Origin: Aspidiotus rigidus | Taxonomy: Eukaryota; Arthropoda; Insecta; Hemiptera; Diaspididae | Assembly (NCBI GenBank): GCA_035079385.1 | Contig: JAVHKY010000030.1 | Span: 4,937,001-5,001,000, forward strand | DNA: 64,000 bases | Direction of reading: 5' to 3' | Shown: piece after piece, positions 43,098-57,000 of the stretch | How positions within the stretch are numbered: position 1 is the first letter of the stretch | Layout: each line of letters starts with the position of its first letter | Position numbers and translations under genes: made by a program | Notes under the pieces: generated by a model | The model's input: the letters and a program-made list of their open reading frames with translations, nothing else | What the model was told of the DNA's origin: nothing | The model's database searches: none

Positions 43098-44570
43098 ATG
43101 TACATCTCTGTAAAGTTTATTTCTCGTTTTCTATCTACTATTGATCTTATGAGGGAGCTGATGAGGGGGGCCAATGTCCCTCCACAACTTTCCTCTGATT
43201 TTTTCCTCCTCTTGAACGAGTGTCTCTTTCCAAACATATGCCAATTTGAAGGGAAAATAAACAAGTTTCCTGATGGCATATGTATCCCTATTGGCTCCCC
43301 TCTCGAATCCATCATATGTGAGGTATTTATGTCTCACCTCGAAAATGAGTTATTCTCCTCTGAAAATGAGCTCCTTAGTTACGATATGTTTTCGGGATGT
43401 TACGTTGCCGACCTGCTATGCGTTTGGAATGGACCGATCAACCTTCTCAATGATCTTAATTCTTATACAATTTACAATCGAAGTTGAAGAAAAATCAAAT
43501 TTCTTGGACTCGACTATATTTACAGAACGTGGTGAATTCGAATTTGCTATCTACCGAAAACCGACGTCTACTGACCTCACAATAAATGGCTCTTCCGATT
43601 GTCCTTGAACCACAAACTTGCGGCATTTAAGAATTAATTATTTGTCTGGACGGATTATATAAATAGAGAGTCGAATATGTCCGGCACTGCCGTCCAAAAT
43701 ATGAAAAATTCAAAAAATAAACAAATAAATGACTATTTATTTATCTATTAATTAAAAACCCGACGTTTCGACAGTAACGACTGTCATTCTCAAGGGTTAA
43801 AACGTGAATTAACCCTTGAGAATGACAGTCGTTACTGTCGAAACGTCGGGTTTTTAATTAATAGATAAATAAATAGTCATTTATTTGTTTATTTTTTGAA
43901 TTTTTCATATTTTGGACGGTAGTGCCGCCGGACATATTCGACTCTCTATTTGCGGCATTTAATTCTTTTATCCATCATCTTGTAACTTTTTCCCTGACTC
44001 CATAATCGTTCGAAGAGGAATTGGCTAGAATAAAATAACTTGCCTGCACCAATGACAATGGTATCAACGTCGATGCTATGGTCCGACAAAAATTAGTCAA
44101 GCTTTAGCTCGACACCAGTACTTCCATGAGTCGAACTCTTTTTACTAAAAAAAAAATGAGATGGGCCAGGTTACGGTACATGGGCAAATGGACATTGGCA
44201 CTCAGCCATATTATTAAAAACTTGAACCTCAGGTCTGTGTACTGCCCTATCACCATGCCCAGTAAACTATTGTATAAAAATAAAGGTCTTATACCCAAAT
44301 GTGAATCCAGCGGTGTGTATAAAATGTGCTGTCGTGAATGCAAGGCTGTGTATGTGGGGGAGACTGGTCGTCAGCTCAATAAGAGAATAAATGAAAACGT
44401 GGCGTCGTTTGCAGCGCATCTCATTGAAGCTGGGCACACAGGAGGAAATGAAATCCTTCTTCAAAAAGAAAACCCTTACCGGAGACGTATTGCCCTTGAG
44501 AGTTTCGAGATTATTCGACACGAAAACCACCACAATCTACCAGAAGATCCATTAATCGAAAGGATATAAT
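43098..44570 (+). pseudogene. Penelope-like element PLE-2, decayed
   Basis: The RT part (43098-43610) shows NECLFPNICQFEGKINKFPD, then GICIPIGSPLESIICEVFMS (motif B) and CYVADLLCVWNG, where the catalytic YVDD has become YVAD. A frameshift precedes SNFLDSTIFTERGEFEFAIY. Between 43618 and 43962 a separate palindromic insertion splits the element. The endonuclease part (44126-44569) has GVYKMCCRECKAVYVGETGR (GIY-YIG core with CxxC), a shortened middle and YRRRIALESFEIIRHE. It is non-functional. It ends 300 bp before the first sidestep-like exon. Confidence 0.8.
43618..43962. mobile_element. PLE pseudo-LTR palindrome with perfect 13-bp target duplication
   Basis: TTGCGGCATTTAA occurs at 43618-43630 and 43950-43962 and bounds the insert. 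The insert is a near-perfect inverted repeat of about 140-bp arms (43662-43800 and 43809-43950) around an 8-bp spacer, after a one-sided leader starting GAATTAATTATTTGTCTGG. Each arm holds the PLE-type motif ACCCGACGTTTCGACAG with a six-base stem and GAAACGTCGGG on the opposite strand. The insert has no ORF. PLE insertions are known to leave inverted terminal copies; here only they remain. Confidence 0.8.
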
Positions 44571-44871
44571 ATTCTACCCGTCGTGTTGAGAATTCCGTAT
44601 AATCCCCCTTTTTCGCAGAATTTTTAGTATCTCGTTATTGTTCCTTCTCATTTCTTGTACGTATTATCTGGCAATTGAATTTCACTCTCGTCGATGGCTG
44701 TTTAGCCAAGATCGTTTGCATAATTTTATTGTACGAGTAATCTACGATTTAATTGCAAATAATAGATTCTTATTTACAAGTATTATGCGCCGTAAAGTAC
44801 CTAAGAAGTCGCGTAAAAATTCTGTCGTATGATTAAAAAAATTCTATGTGAGTCGTTTGTTCTTATTTCAG

Positions 44872-45080
44872 TTTCGATGCACGAGGACGACCGCCTGGAA
44901 AGGAGCTGCATTGGTCAGATACAGAGAGACTAGGTCCACGAGCAAATTTTATCACCACATCACAGCCGACTGGTTTACAGCTACAAAATGTTCAACTAGA
45001 TGACGAAGGTGTTTATCGTTGTCGCGTAGACTATTTGAACGCACCGACGAAGAATTTCGAGATTTATCTAACGGTCGCAG
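44872..45080 (+). CDS. Sidestep-like exon: C-terminal half of Ig1
   Basis: Begins after TTATTTCAG with the last base of a split codon, then FDARGRPPGKELHWSDTERL and NVQLDDEGVYRCRVDYLNAP, with the second Ig cysteine in YRC. It ends in phase 1 before GTTAGT. Homologues place the first Ig1 cysteine in the preceding exon, which was not located. Confidence 0.9.
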
Positions 45081-48000
45081 GTTAGTGTGAAACAATAATT
45101 ACACGATTCCCCTCTCGGAACTGCAATCCCATAAATGTACAGCTCAAAGGCCAAAACCCTTTCGAATCTTGTAATGTAGCTCGACTCAAAATTTTCTCAA
45201 GTCGTTCAAAGCTCCACATCTAATTCCAAGTAGGTCGGAAAGTTGCTGCATTCTTTTTCAAATATCGCCTCATTCTTATAAATAAGCTTGATAGGCTCGA
45301 TGGTCGGCATTTTTCGAATTAATCATAGTATTTGTAGGTGGGTGCAAGGAGTCCTCTACGATAAGAGCCTAACGAGTGCCGAGGGATGAAGGTACAGACA
45401 AGTAATTTCAGGAATATATTTCGCGACCGGGTTTCGTACTGCTGGTGGTACATCATCGGGCGACGAACACCAAGAATGATCGAAATGAACAGAAAGAAGT
45501 GCCGAGAGAGGTAAGCGAAAATGAAAATAAACGAGTTGTTACATGTTAGGTTTTGGAATATAATCAATTAATCAATAAAGGTATTATAGAATCGTTTAGC
45601 AGGTTGGTAGGATCATGTTGGTGCCCATATACTATCTCGAATTCTTCGAGGCGGTCGAGTAACCTACCTTTGAAGCTGAGTGTATGATGGAAACCTCTAC
45701 GTCATAGAAATTGTGGCTAAATTCTATGCAGTTTTTCGCCATCGCGGATCTTTCAGGACTTTCTTTTTTGAAGGCGACGCGATGCTTTTTTAGCCGTCCT
45801 TCTATGGAGCGGCCAGATTGGCCAACATAGAAAGCACCATATTGCAAGTAATTTTGTATACGCCGCAACGTTGGAGGGGGAGTACCGTGTCCTTGATGTT
45901 GGAAATGTGGTCTATATGGACATTAGGCAGTAGAATGATACCTTTTAGTCATAGCGGATGAGAAGATGAGCAATGTGATAAGAGGTACTCCCCAGATAAG
46001 GAAGACGAGTCCAAAAGGTGCGGCGGTGATTGCGAGGCGAGAGGTGGAGGCCGCCGCTGGAATTTTGCGTAATAAGTTGCTTGTATTTTTTGCGACGGGC
46101 GATCTGTTTGGTGGTGACGGTTATAGAGTTGAAGTCCCCTAAATATTTCAAGGTTTGGAGTTATTTGATGAATTTTGCTTGAGGGAGGGGGAGGGAGATG
46201 AGACGGTGAATGAGAGAGGATGCCAGCGTGTTTATGAGTGTGAGGTGTTAGAGGAGCCGTGAATCATGACACCCGTGAAGGTGGGCTTGCGGAAGATGCT
46301 GAAGGAGGGTTTGAGAAGATTGTTGTGAGGGGTGAGAGAGACGGTGAGGTCGAGAAAGTTGAGAGAGGGAGTACCCTTCTCTATAGTAAAAGTTAGTGCA
46401 GGGTGAAAAGAGTTGATATGGTCGTGGAAGGAGGATAAGTCAGACTCTGGACCATCCCAAACGCAGAAAATATCGTCCACATAGCGGTGCCATTCCGGAA
46501 TATGAGGGGATCTTAGAGGTTTTTCAAGGATCTCGGATTCGAAATGTGTCATGAAGACCTCATCAACGAGAGATGAAAGAGGGTCGCCCATTGGCAAGCC
46601 GTCTGTAGATTTATCCTTGAAATTCGCAGAAATTTTTACTGCTAGTAACCAAAATAAGTTCCGGAAGTCCAAAATGGCATCAGGAGAGATGTTGTTTTCC
46701 GCCAGGCGGCTGCACATTAGGTCGATGGAAAAGGCAACAGGTATGTTTGTAAACATATTCTTCACATCGAAGGAGACGAGGGTTGCGGATACCGGGTTAA
46801 GCTGTGGGCGAAGTCGGAAGAGGTGAAGAGAAATTTGAAAGAGCTTTAAACCAATTTGCCAACATAAGATGGCGGTTTGCATCATCAAAGTGGCGTCCTT
46901 ATCGCGTTTTGATTGCAGAACATGAGTAGAGTGATTCATAGCATCGCGTACCTGGCGGATGTAGCTTTACAAAACCCGGTCACGAAATATATTCTTAAAA
47001 TAACGTATTTGTACCTTCATCCCTCACACTTAATCATAGAAGATCAGAAAACTTCCTCACGGAACTATGCCGGAAGCTGGGCAGCAGACATCGGATATCG
47101 CACGTAAAAAAAAGACGGCTTCTTCAACGAAGAGATTTCTGTGGAACGAATTTGGTTTCGATATTAAGACTTGAACTCAAAATGAGTGTTCATCGTAATT
47201 TGAAATTTTTCGGAGTTTCTCTTCTGTCTTAATATCAGAGCTCAAAATTCAAAATTTTTCAAAGTCCTCCACCTTATCATTATATCGCTTGAAAGTCAGA
47301 ATTTTTTTCGATTCTCTAACCCCTGAAAAGTTCGATGGTCGAAATTCCTCCAGGTTTCACTTCAAAGTACGAATTCAGAAAAAATGAGAAAATTTTTCCC
47401 TAGTTGCTATTCAGATTATTGTCGGTCAGTTTTCCCCGGACGGCGGGGCGTAAAATTTTCCAAAAAAGATAGAACAGGTTTCCTATCAATACGGTTTCAG
47501 TTAGAATGTGCGTTTCCCGAATTAGTTCTTGTTTTGTGTTGGACTGAACAGCCTGCGTTGATATTTATTGATGGACTTGATCTAGCTTGAAATTTCGATT
47601 AATATTATACTGTAGATTAGAAACGAAAACTCAACAGGGAGCAGCTCTATAATCCTTGATATTGTGATCGCGTGCATACCCTTGGCAAAGATGTTCTGAC
47701 GTGGAAGTTGGTGGTGTGTCCCCGTAAAAAATTAGGTCAGTCGGTAAATATTTCAGTTGGAAAATGTTTGTCGGAGAAAAAACTTAGGAAAGACGCTCTG
47801 GCGTGGAAGTTGGTGATGTGTCCCCGTAAGAAGCTCGGTTAGTCGGTAAATATTTCAACTGAAAAATGTATGTCGGATAAAAAATTATAGCTTGTGATCA
47901 CGACTTCTTCAAAGTCACCTCCATTACGTAGATAAATATGAATTTACCCGCGATACGTGTTTGATACACCTTTTCTCGCTTTAAAAAAAGGCTATAATTA

Positions 48001-51000
48001 TCCCGAATTACGACGACCTGTTTGTTACGAATAAGGGAACCAAACTGAAGGATGGACGAGAATAAATTTTTTACAAAACGACTACGTAGAAGTTTTCCCG
48101 CATGTACGTGCGTTTCTTTTTCTTTCTAATGTTCTTTCGACTTCATACTTTCTCAATTTTAAAGATGGATTTTCCTGCCGTATTTTCCTTTAGCGTTTTT
48201 CTCTCTCTCTCTTATTTTACGAAAAAAAAAACCAACACCAAGTGCGAGAAAGTAGAAAGTTGTCGCACGAAAACAACAAATCACTCGACACCGCAGAATA
48301 AACTAGTAAAACCCTTCCTGCGGAAAATTTTACTCCTTCTAATAAGGTTTAGTGTGGGAAATGCTATACGTTTGTGGTTTAGAGGACGAGAGAGGTGGTG
48401 ATAAGAAGAAGAGAATGGCCTCGCTTCGAATAGTTAGGTTAAACACTTCAACTTGTAAATAGATTTATATTAAGCGAATACTTCCTGCAAAGGATTGCGA
48501 ATTTCACTTTAAAAAACAGCACCAGGAAAAAGACAACCCTAAATGCTCGATTATAATAATGTGTACTTAACGTCAGAGTAAATTACATTTTTTGTATGAG
48601 GTACCACGTATAACAGCTTCGTGTTGTGTACACAAACGAATGTTCTTAATAAGTTGGCAACAGATTAACTCTTCTCACCAATGATAAGAGGCAGAATAAT
48701 CTTTTAATCAGCAAACTGCAATACCCTCATGTTGGTATTGCTTCGGAGTTATTAAGAGATAGAAATTAGGCTACATTGAGAATACTTACTCGAAATGGAT
48801 ACGATTAAAAACTTTCTGTGTTATTTAGTTCTTGTAGAGCTTGCTGGAGAAAATTTATCAGAGTAATTTTTCGACTCAGTTTTGATGTCGACAATGAATC
48901 GTTCGATTTGGAGTGGACTTTTCGTCGGTGTACAACAAGTCGATTTGGGGATAACATTGTTTATCCTAGCGGATTAGGTGACTTCATTTCTCTTTATCCT
49001 ACCCTGCCACTGTTGCCACTGAGGTTGGTCCATCAGATGATAACGTCTTTTTATCCTACCAAGAGTCACAGCTTCTTTTTACAGATGATGATGTCGCAAG
49101 AGATGTAGCTTGTTCTGTGGTCACTCCCTTTTTATCTTCAATATTGAGTCAGAAGACAATGAAGTGGACTTGACGGACAAATTTTGCAGCAACACAGTTG
49201 CACTGCAAGAGCCTTTGATACACTCAAAATGAAAATGAATGTATTTATATCATTAGATAAATGAGCGCTGGGGTATTACTCTTGAAGCCCCTGTTGATTT
49301 AATTTAATATACCCATCTCTGTTTCAGTTCCTCCTCATCAAATGATTGTGTACGACCATTCGGGCAGAGAAATCCAATCGTCTGTTGGTCCACTGCATGA
49401 AAATACAGATTTAAGTCTCATATGCGAAGTCAGAGGAGGTAAAAACACGAATTAGATAAAAATATTTAAAATTCACGAAGACTTTGAACACTTTTTTTTT
49501 TCTCAGGTAAACCGGCACCAAATGTGACTTGGTCGCATAATGGGGAGGAAAATCAAGTACTCTTCCACGATACAAATATTGTGATAAGCAGATTAGAATT
49601 GAAGAAATTAACTCGTCAAATTTCGGATAAGCCGTTCACGTGTACAGCATTCAATACCAAATTAATGACGCCAATTCAGAAAAAGATTACATTGAAGCTC
49701 TATTGTAAGTATTGTATTCTGTACTTCACTTCAATCACTATACTTTCTGGCTTCAGGTTGGGCGATGGTGGTCGGTCAAAGATTTGCAGCTTGTAGCTCA
49801 GAGCCGATCATAGAGTTTGTGCTTCTTATTTGGGAAGTACGAAAGGGTATAGCTCGCTGATTCCAATTTTCAGACACCTCCCATTGATTCCGAGGGCAAC
49901 ACTTTGATAAATTGCGTATTTTTTAATTTAAAAAAACATTATTGAGTATCGTTGTGTGTCGAGAGGTGCATTTAAAGAAAAAGGAACTGAAATATGATTT
50001 TCTGGCGGGGCCAAATTGTCTATCATTGTGTATGTTAGTTCCCTGATGGTCACTTTTATTACTATTCAAGTCTAGTACACTGTATGTCATTGTGAAGCTA
50101 TTATGAGAGTAGTTTACTGTGTTGAGCTACTTAGCTTCCTGGGGCGAACGAGCTGACCGTATATTGTGTTAACCAGTTCACCCTCCTTCTTCAATTGAGA
50201 TTCTCGATTACCCTTATGACTGCACGTTCTGTCTGCGAGTAGTGAGGTCACCAAACACGCAGAATGCTACAAGTAGATGACTCTAAATCGAGTCTAGATC
50301 AACGTCCATTCAAGGTCGATTTAAATTCTACCATCATACATGCCCAAAAGTCGACGATTGACCGATGTGACAGAGAAGTTGGTTGTTGGTCGACAGAAAA
50401 ATTTGGAAAAGTCGACTAGAAATCGACTCCAGATCGATGTCGTTTTAAAGTCGACCAGCATGTGTTACGAGAGGAATACAAACCGACTTTAAATCGACCC
50501 AACAGAGCAGTCGATTTTAAGTCGATCAAAAATTTAGAAAAGTCGACTCGAAATCGATCTGAAATCCAGGTCGACTTGAAATCAGACGCACTTTCAACAC
50601 AACTTCGAACGAAGCGATGTTTCGGTCGATATGAGGTTGATTTCTAGTCGAAGTTGAGTGTCGACAAGAAATCGACGTTGGATCGCCGGTTGACATGGTC
50701 CATCGGATTTGCAGCTTGCAGCCGACCACAAAAATTTAAGAAAAAGAAAAACAAGTTGTGAATTGCTTAAATGTAGTTGGAAAGATTCACTTTGTATTCG
50801 TCTGTTCCATTCAGAGGGAGGTGTACAGGTTTTGAAAAGTCAAGAAGTTTTAAAATAAATGCTGAAAGCCCTGAAAAGTATTGAAATTTCTGGAGAAAGT
50901 CGTGTAAATCCGTCATTTTTATCTCAAGGGCGATGCTTTCAGAAATCAGTGTTATAAAAAATATAATTGAAATTTTCATTATCACTGTAGGCAAACTAAA

Positions 51001-54000
51001 GAATCGTGCAAAAGCTCCCACAAAAGTGCTTCATTTCTACTATCCAATTTTTGTAGTCACCCGAGCCCCTCATCTCAAAGTTTCTCAGTCGGACAATACG
51101 TATATATTGGTAAGCTCCACGCATTCAATATTTACAGTGAAACCGGAACGAGTGAATATTGTACCTAAATATCGAGAATTGAAAGCGAATCAAATTTATC
51201 CAATTAGCTGCGAAACATCTGGCTCGAAACCAACTGCCAATATTTCATGGTGGATAGATAATACAATGGTGAATATGACGAAGGTTTGATATTCTACTCG
51301 TAGTTGCAATGTTAAATTCATTCTTCATGACTTTTAATTATTTTTTAGATACTCAATAATACAACTGATGATGATACAATGACTCGAGTGATTCATTACA
51401 AATTTAGGCCCGAAGAGAATAATTCAAGTTTAAGATGCAAAGTCGCAAACCCGGAAATCCAAAATTTTGAAATGGAGGATTCATTTTTGCTTAATATTCG
51501 TTGTAAGTTCATTTTATCAAGTTGTGAATTTTTCTTTCCTCCTTATCATTGTCAACATCGGCAATGATTATTATCTCGTTATTAATTCCCTTTCTAGGGA
51601 ATTTGCAGTTCTCCTCTTAGTTCTGGTACCGTTCAGGGAGACAAAGTGTCACCTTGGGATATGTTACTAGGGGTGATACATGATACAAAAAAACATGATA
51701 GACATCTGAGAAGAGAAGCTATTCAAAATGGCAGTCAATTTCAAAATGGCCAATTGGCCTTGTGGTAAAAGGTAAAAAACTCATATTTCATGGGTTGAAT
51801 TTTCTAAATTGTTTTTTAATGAAAAAAAATGGTGTCTCAATTAATATATTCAACTTCTCGTCCCCAAATCCTGTAGTAAATTTTTTGTGGTACGTCATAG
51901 CCCCCAAAATCAATTAAAATGAATTTTTTGCAAATATCTCAGAAAAATGGGCTCCAATCAAAGAACATTTTAGATAAAAGATTTATTATAGAAAAAACTA
52001 TTCTAACTGCCAGCCTAAAAAGTTCGTCAAAAGTTGGGAGATTTGGGAGAAAGTCAATTTTTAGCATTGAAGATCTAAAAAATCAAACTCTAACGAAATA
52101 GAATTTCAAAGACTAACTGTTTATCGTGAAACTTTTCACAAAATAGATTGCCTGAACTTCAAAGTTTGGAAATCAATATTGTTTCCAAATATAACAAACA
52201 GTCAATCGGCTCCATTAAGATTTAAGTCCAAACAAAAAATATTTCTCATAAAATTTACTACACCATAGACCAATTTTACTGTCAGTCTAGTTACGATCTT
52301 GAAAGTTTTCAAAAGTTACGATATGAGGTTTAGGAAGAAATCGATTCATGGTAAATATTTTGAAAAATTGAGTTTCAATAAAAAAAAAAAGTTTCGTACA
52401 AAAGATGTCATTTTTGAAATCTTCTGTCAAGAAAACTACTCGAATTTTCTTTTAAAAATTATCAAAAGTTCTGAGCTTTTCGAAGGAAAGTGATTGTTTC
52501 CAAATATCCCTCAAACTCGAACTTTTATAAGGCACAAAAGTATTTCTCATGAAATTCATCACAGCATACTGGTATTCCTAAACTTTATTGTAAGGCCAAT
52601 GACCAGCATAAAAAGTCTATTGTATGTTGTAAGCTCCAAAATTGAAAGAAAATCTCCAAGAATCGCATGATTCCTTATTTACTTATTCAAAGTATTTTTT
52701 TTAAAGTTATACCGTCAACAGTTAAGTGACCTTTTACAGTCAGCACCACTACACAACGCAAAAATACGGAGTACAATAATTATTAGTAATACACTCACAT
52801 ACGTCACACACCACAAGTAACGGCTCCCCCACAGACGCCGCGCCAAGCGAGATCAATGGATCAGCACCAAAAAGCACTGAATACTTCAGCCAAATATCTG
52901 GACCTAGACTGACACAGAAGATCCAGGATATTCCGCTCGAACTCATTTTCATAATTTTATTCTTATTTTGCAAGCTCTTAACAGCACTCATGTTATGAGC
53001 TTGGTGGTACAATGTTTTTAAGTGAATCGAATGTAATTGGCAGCTTATAGGTAAGATGATGAATTAAATTAATTATAAGTCATCAGGGAGTTGTTTTAAT
53101 AGATGTGGAAATCTGGCAGTTTCGGCGGAGAAGCGCTAAGACTGGCATACAAAAATGTAGGGAAGCGAGTCAAGATTACAATGTTTGCATGAGAGGAAGA
53201 AAAGGTTGGAAAATAAGTGGGCTACAATCGCATATGATGAGAAAGGCAGAAACATGAGGGCAAATTTGTAACGACGGAATTCTTGGTATAATGAAAGCCA
53301 AAAGAAATTTTAATGAAGTTAATTTACTCCATCAGATAGAATTCACTTTCACCATAAGTGCCTTATTATTAGTCAGTAAGGTCGGGTTGGATGTAGTAAA
53401 TGAGATCGGACGTAGTGAGGAGAAGACGGGAGTTGACTCGTGAGAATTTTGTGACAGCTTCGACTGCTAAATTTAACTTTTATTACCTTGGATTCTCGCA
53501 TGATTGGGGACCTAGAAGAAGTTGTGTGGCAAAGGATGGATGAGAAGGTTATAAGGAATGAGAAGAGTGTATGCATAAAACGAGTAGGTGAGTGGAGTGA
53601 ATTTTAGGAATCTGTGTTGAGGCATAGAGCCATAAAAAGAATTGAAATTTCTTGTAAGAAAAGTTTTTCACATTTTACGCTTATGACGAGCACGCAAATA
53701 TAAATTTAGTACTATTGAATTACGGTCCAGGCACCTTTTAATGTGGATCATTCTTCATTCATCGTCATTCTAATGTATTGTTAAATAGAGTGGCACTTCG
53801 AAGTAAAATCTTTGATACTTCTTCTGCTATAAATTTAATATCTTCTCAATTTCTTGAGATATTTACAAAAAATTGATTTTTCCTTCAATAGTTCAGAACT
53901 TTTGACAGTTTTTTAAAGGAAGTTCAAATAGTCTATTTGACAGAAAATTTCAAAATAACATTTTTTGTTTGAAACGTTTTTTTTATTGAAATTTAATTTT

Positions 54001-57000
54001 TCAAAATATTTACCATGAATCGATTTTTTCCAAAACTTCATAACTTCTGGAAACTTTTCAAGATCATAACTACCAGACTGACAGTAAAATTCAGAAGGTC
54101 TGTGATGTAGTAAATTTTATGAGAAATATTTTTTGTTTACACTTCTTCTTGATGGAGCCGTTCAATTTTTTGTGATATTTGCAAGAAATTGATTATGGAG
54201 CCTATGACGTACCACAAAAATTTATTACGGGATGTCGGGGACGGGAAGTTGAATGTGTTAATTGGGACATCACTTTCTTTCATTGGAAAAAAAAAAAAAA
54301 AATTATAAAATTCAACCCATACAACATGAGTTCTAATTACCTTTCACCGCGAGATCAAGCAGCCATTTTGAGCAGCTACTCTTCTCAGATGTCTATCATG
54401 ATTTTTTGTGTCATGTATCATCCCTAATGACATACCCCAAAGTGATGCTTTGTGCCCCCAAATGGTATCGCATTTTCATATGGCCCATGGACTATCTTCC
54501 CAGGACCAGAAAATGTGTATACAACAGATCTTTTTGGAACGTAATCGTCTTACACGCCTGTTAGTTCAAATGTCATATGCGTTTTTTCGATATGAAAGTT
54601 ACGCGGAAAAAGAAGAATAGTGAGGAGGCGGAGAAAGAAGGCTAGCAAAGCAGCGGATTTGTGAGAATGATGATGAAAAGATAAATCATTGATGAGGACG
54701 CCGTCATTGAAAGGTTTCCGATAAATAGCGAAGTGAGGAACAAGAAAGTTGGCTTCAAGTTGGAGAGAGATGGTGAGACCAAGGAAGTTAATGGATGAGC
54801 CTCCTACTTCGAGAGTGAAGTTGATAGAAGGGTGCAAAGGGTTGAAGAAGGTGAGAAGAAACTCAAATACAAAGAATGTCTTCCAGGTATCTCAGCTAGG
54901 TGAGGATGTGAAGTTGGGGAAGAAGAGGGTTAGAGAGTAGACTAGATTCGAGCTGATCCATGAAGACGTCGTCAACTAGCGAGGAGAGGGGAGCGCCCAT
55001 AGGTAAGCCATCAGGGAATTCGTAAAAGTGCCATGATAGAGACAGATATTGTGAGACGGGAACCTGAAATTCAGAAAAAATAAGTATTTTACGGTGACCG
55101 CATCGTGCTTCTTGTCATGGCTTGTAACGTATCACAAACACTCCTTCCTTTTCAAAAACAATATCAGGGTCGATGTTGCGAGAAGATAGACGATCAAGCA
55201 TGTAATTAATACTTGGCATGTACGTACGTACTAGATATATCGAAAGAAGCTAGAAGAGAATCTCGGAGGAACTCGGAGTTTCCCAATTTTCAGGCGAGAT
55301 CCGAGGAATTTAGGGTCGTGTGGGAGAAGTCTGTACTAGGCGAAATCATTGAGCTAGTTCATAAGCAGCGTCAGTATAGTAGGTGACGACGGGGCGGACA
55401 GACAGGTGCGTTTTAAACTGATCATAGAGCCGCGGGGGCGAAGAGTTCATCACTAGGACAGCGTCACAGGCTTTCTTATCAGAAAGTATAAACTGAAAGG
55501 AACGGACAGCACGTCTTATATTTTGAATATGAGAGTGGTAATTAAGCGTCGATGGGACAGCACCGGACTAATGAAGAAGGACGACAAAGCGATGAGAGCC
55601 TCACGACACTATTGTTAGTCTTTAACTTCTGAGATATGAAGCGGAAGAGGTTAAATTGAAGAGAATAGTTTGATAATCATATTTTGTTGAGGTCGTATTC
55701 GAAAAATCGTTTAGTCTCTTCCTCCCTCCCTCGATGTATGTAACTTAGCTGAAGGTTTGAAATTTTTCCAAATTTATTTTCTCGATCATAATATTATTAC
55801 AGTTCGAAGATGGAATTTTTTCAAGTTCCCCGCCTGATACAGGTATATACGACGTACAGCTGGTGGTCAACATTTTCCCATGCCCCCCCCCCCCGCGATT
55901 ATATCCAGTTTCGGGTTGGACTTTTTCCCGTCTCCTCTCTGACATAAACAGCTCGTTGATTTATTGTAATTTTTCCAAATCTAAAGGAGGGCAAAGTATT
56001 AGCCGCACAATTTGTTGGTAAGCACAGTAGACAGCGGTAATTTTTCCCAAGTAACCCAAATGTGTAGGAGAAAATTTAAAAATACTATAAAGGATTGATT
56101 TTTCAGCAATTTTTGATTGTTTGTTTCGCAGATCCTCCGTTCGTTTCGCTTCAGTTGGGAAATAAACTGGATTCAAATTATATTAAAGAAAACGACGATG
56201 TGTACTTCGAATGCCGAAACCGTGCCAATCCAGCACCTTCGAAATTTATTTGGTATCACAACGTGAGTAAATTTAATCGCGATTTTGATGTTTCATCTTG
56301 GTGTTGAAACATAGTCAGAGAAAAGTATACCTGAAAATTCACGAACACCTGCTTCTACATGTGTAGTGGAATACATTCACAAAATCTCGCTTTCCAGTTG
56401 AATATTTATACTATACGGTACAGCTGCGGAATGTTTGAAGCGTTGTTTTCATACAAAAAAGTTTGATTAATGTAAACGATTTCGAACTTATATTATGCGG
56501 AGCTATTTTGTAATTCACCTTTGACAAAGCGTTATTGGATTTACATCAAACAGACGACGAGATTGCACGTTTCTCATTATGCAGGTCCGAAAGCCATTTA
56601 CAGTTGCTCTGATATCAGTTGAGGCGCGAAAAACTTTTCGTTTGTTTGTAGAAATCGGTTATTGAAAGCGACCTCCGTATTTCTTGTACACTATGTACGT
56701 GCTGGAACGTTTCCCAGCAATTTCCTCTATTTCGAGTGCGGAGTCGAGTTCAAAGTACATCACATTTCTTTGTTTCGCGCGCTATTCATAATATAATGAA
56801 GTAAAATATATCGCGTAAATATGTACTTAGAACTATTTATGCGTAGGTTTCCATTCCACATAATTGGACGTTTGAAGATCGACTTCAATGAATGCGGAAA
56901 TGCAGTTACATAATATTTGCATTTTCTTCGTACCACTAGAAACGATATAATTTTGACAACAGAAGTGTCTGAGTGAACGTGATAACTTCTGAGAACATGA

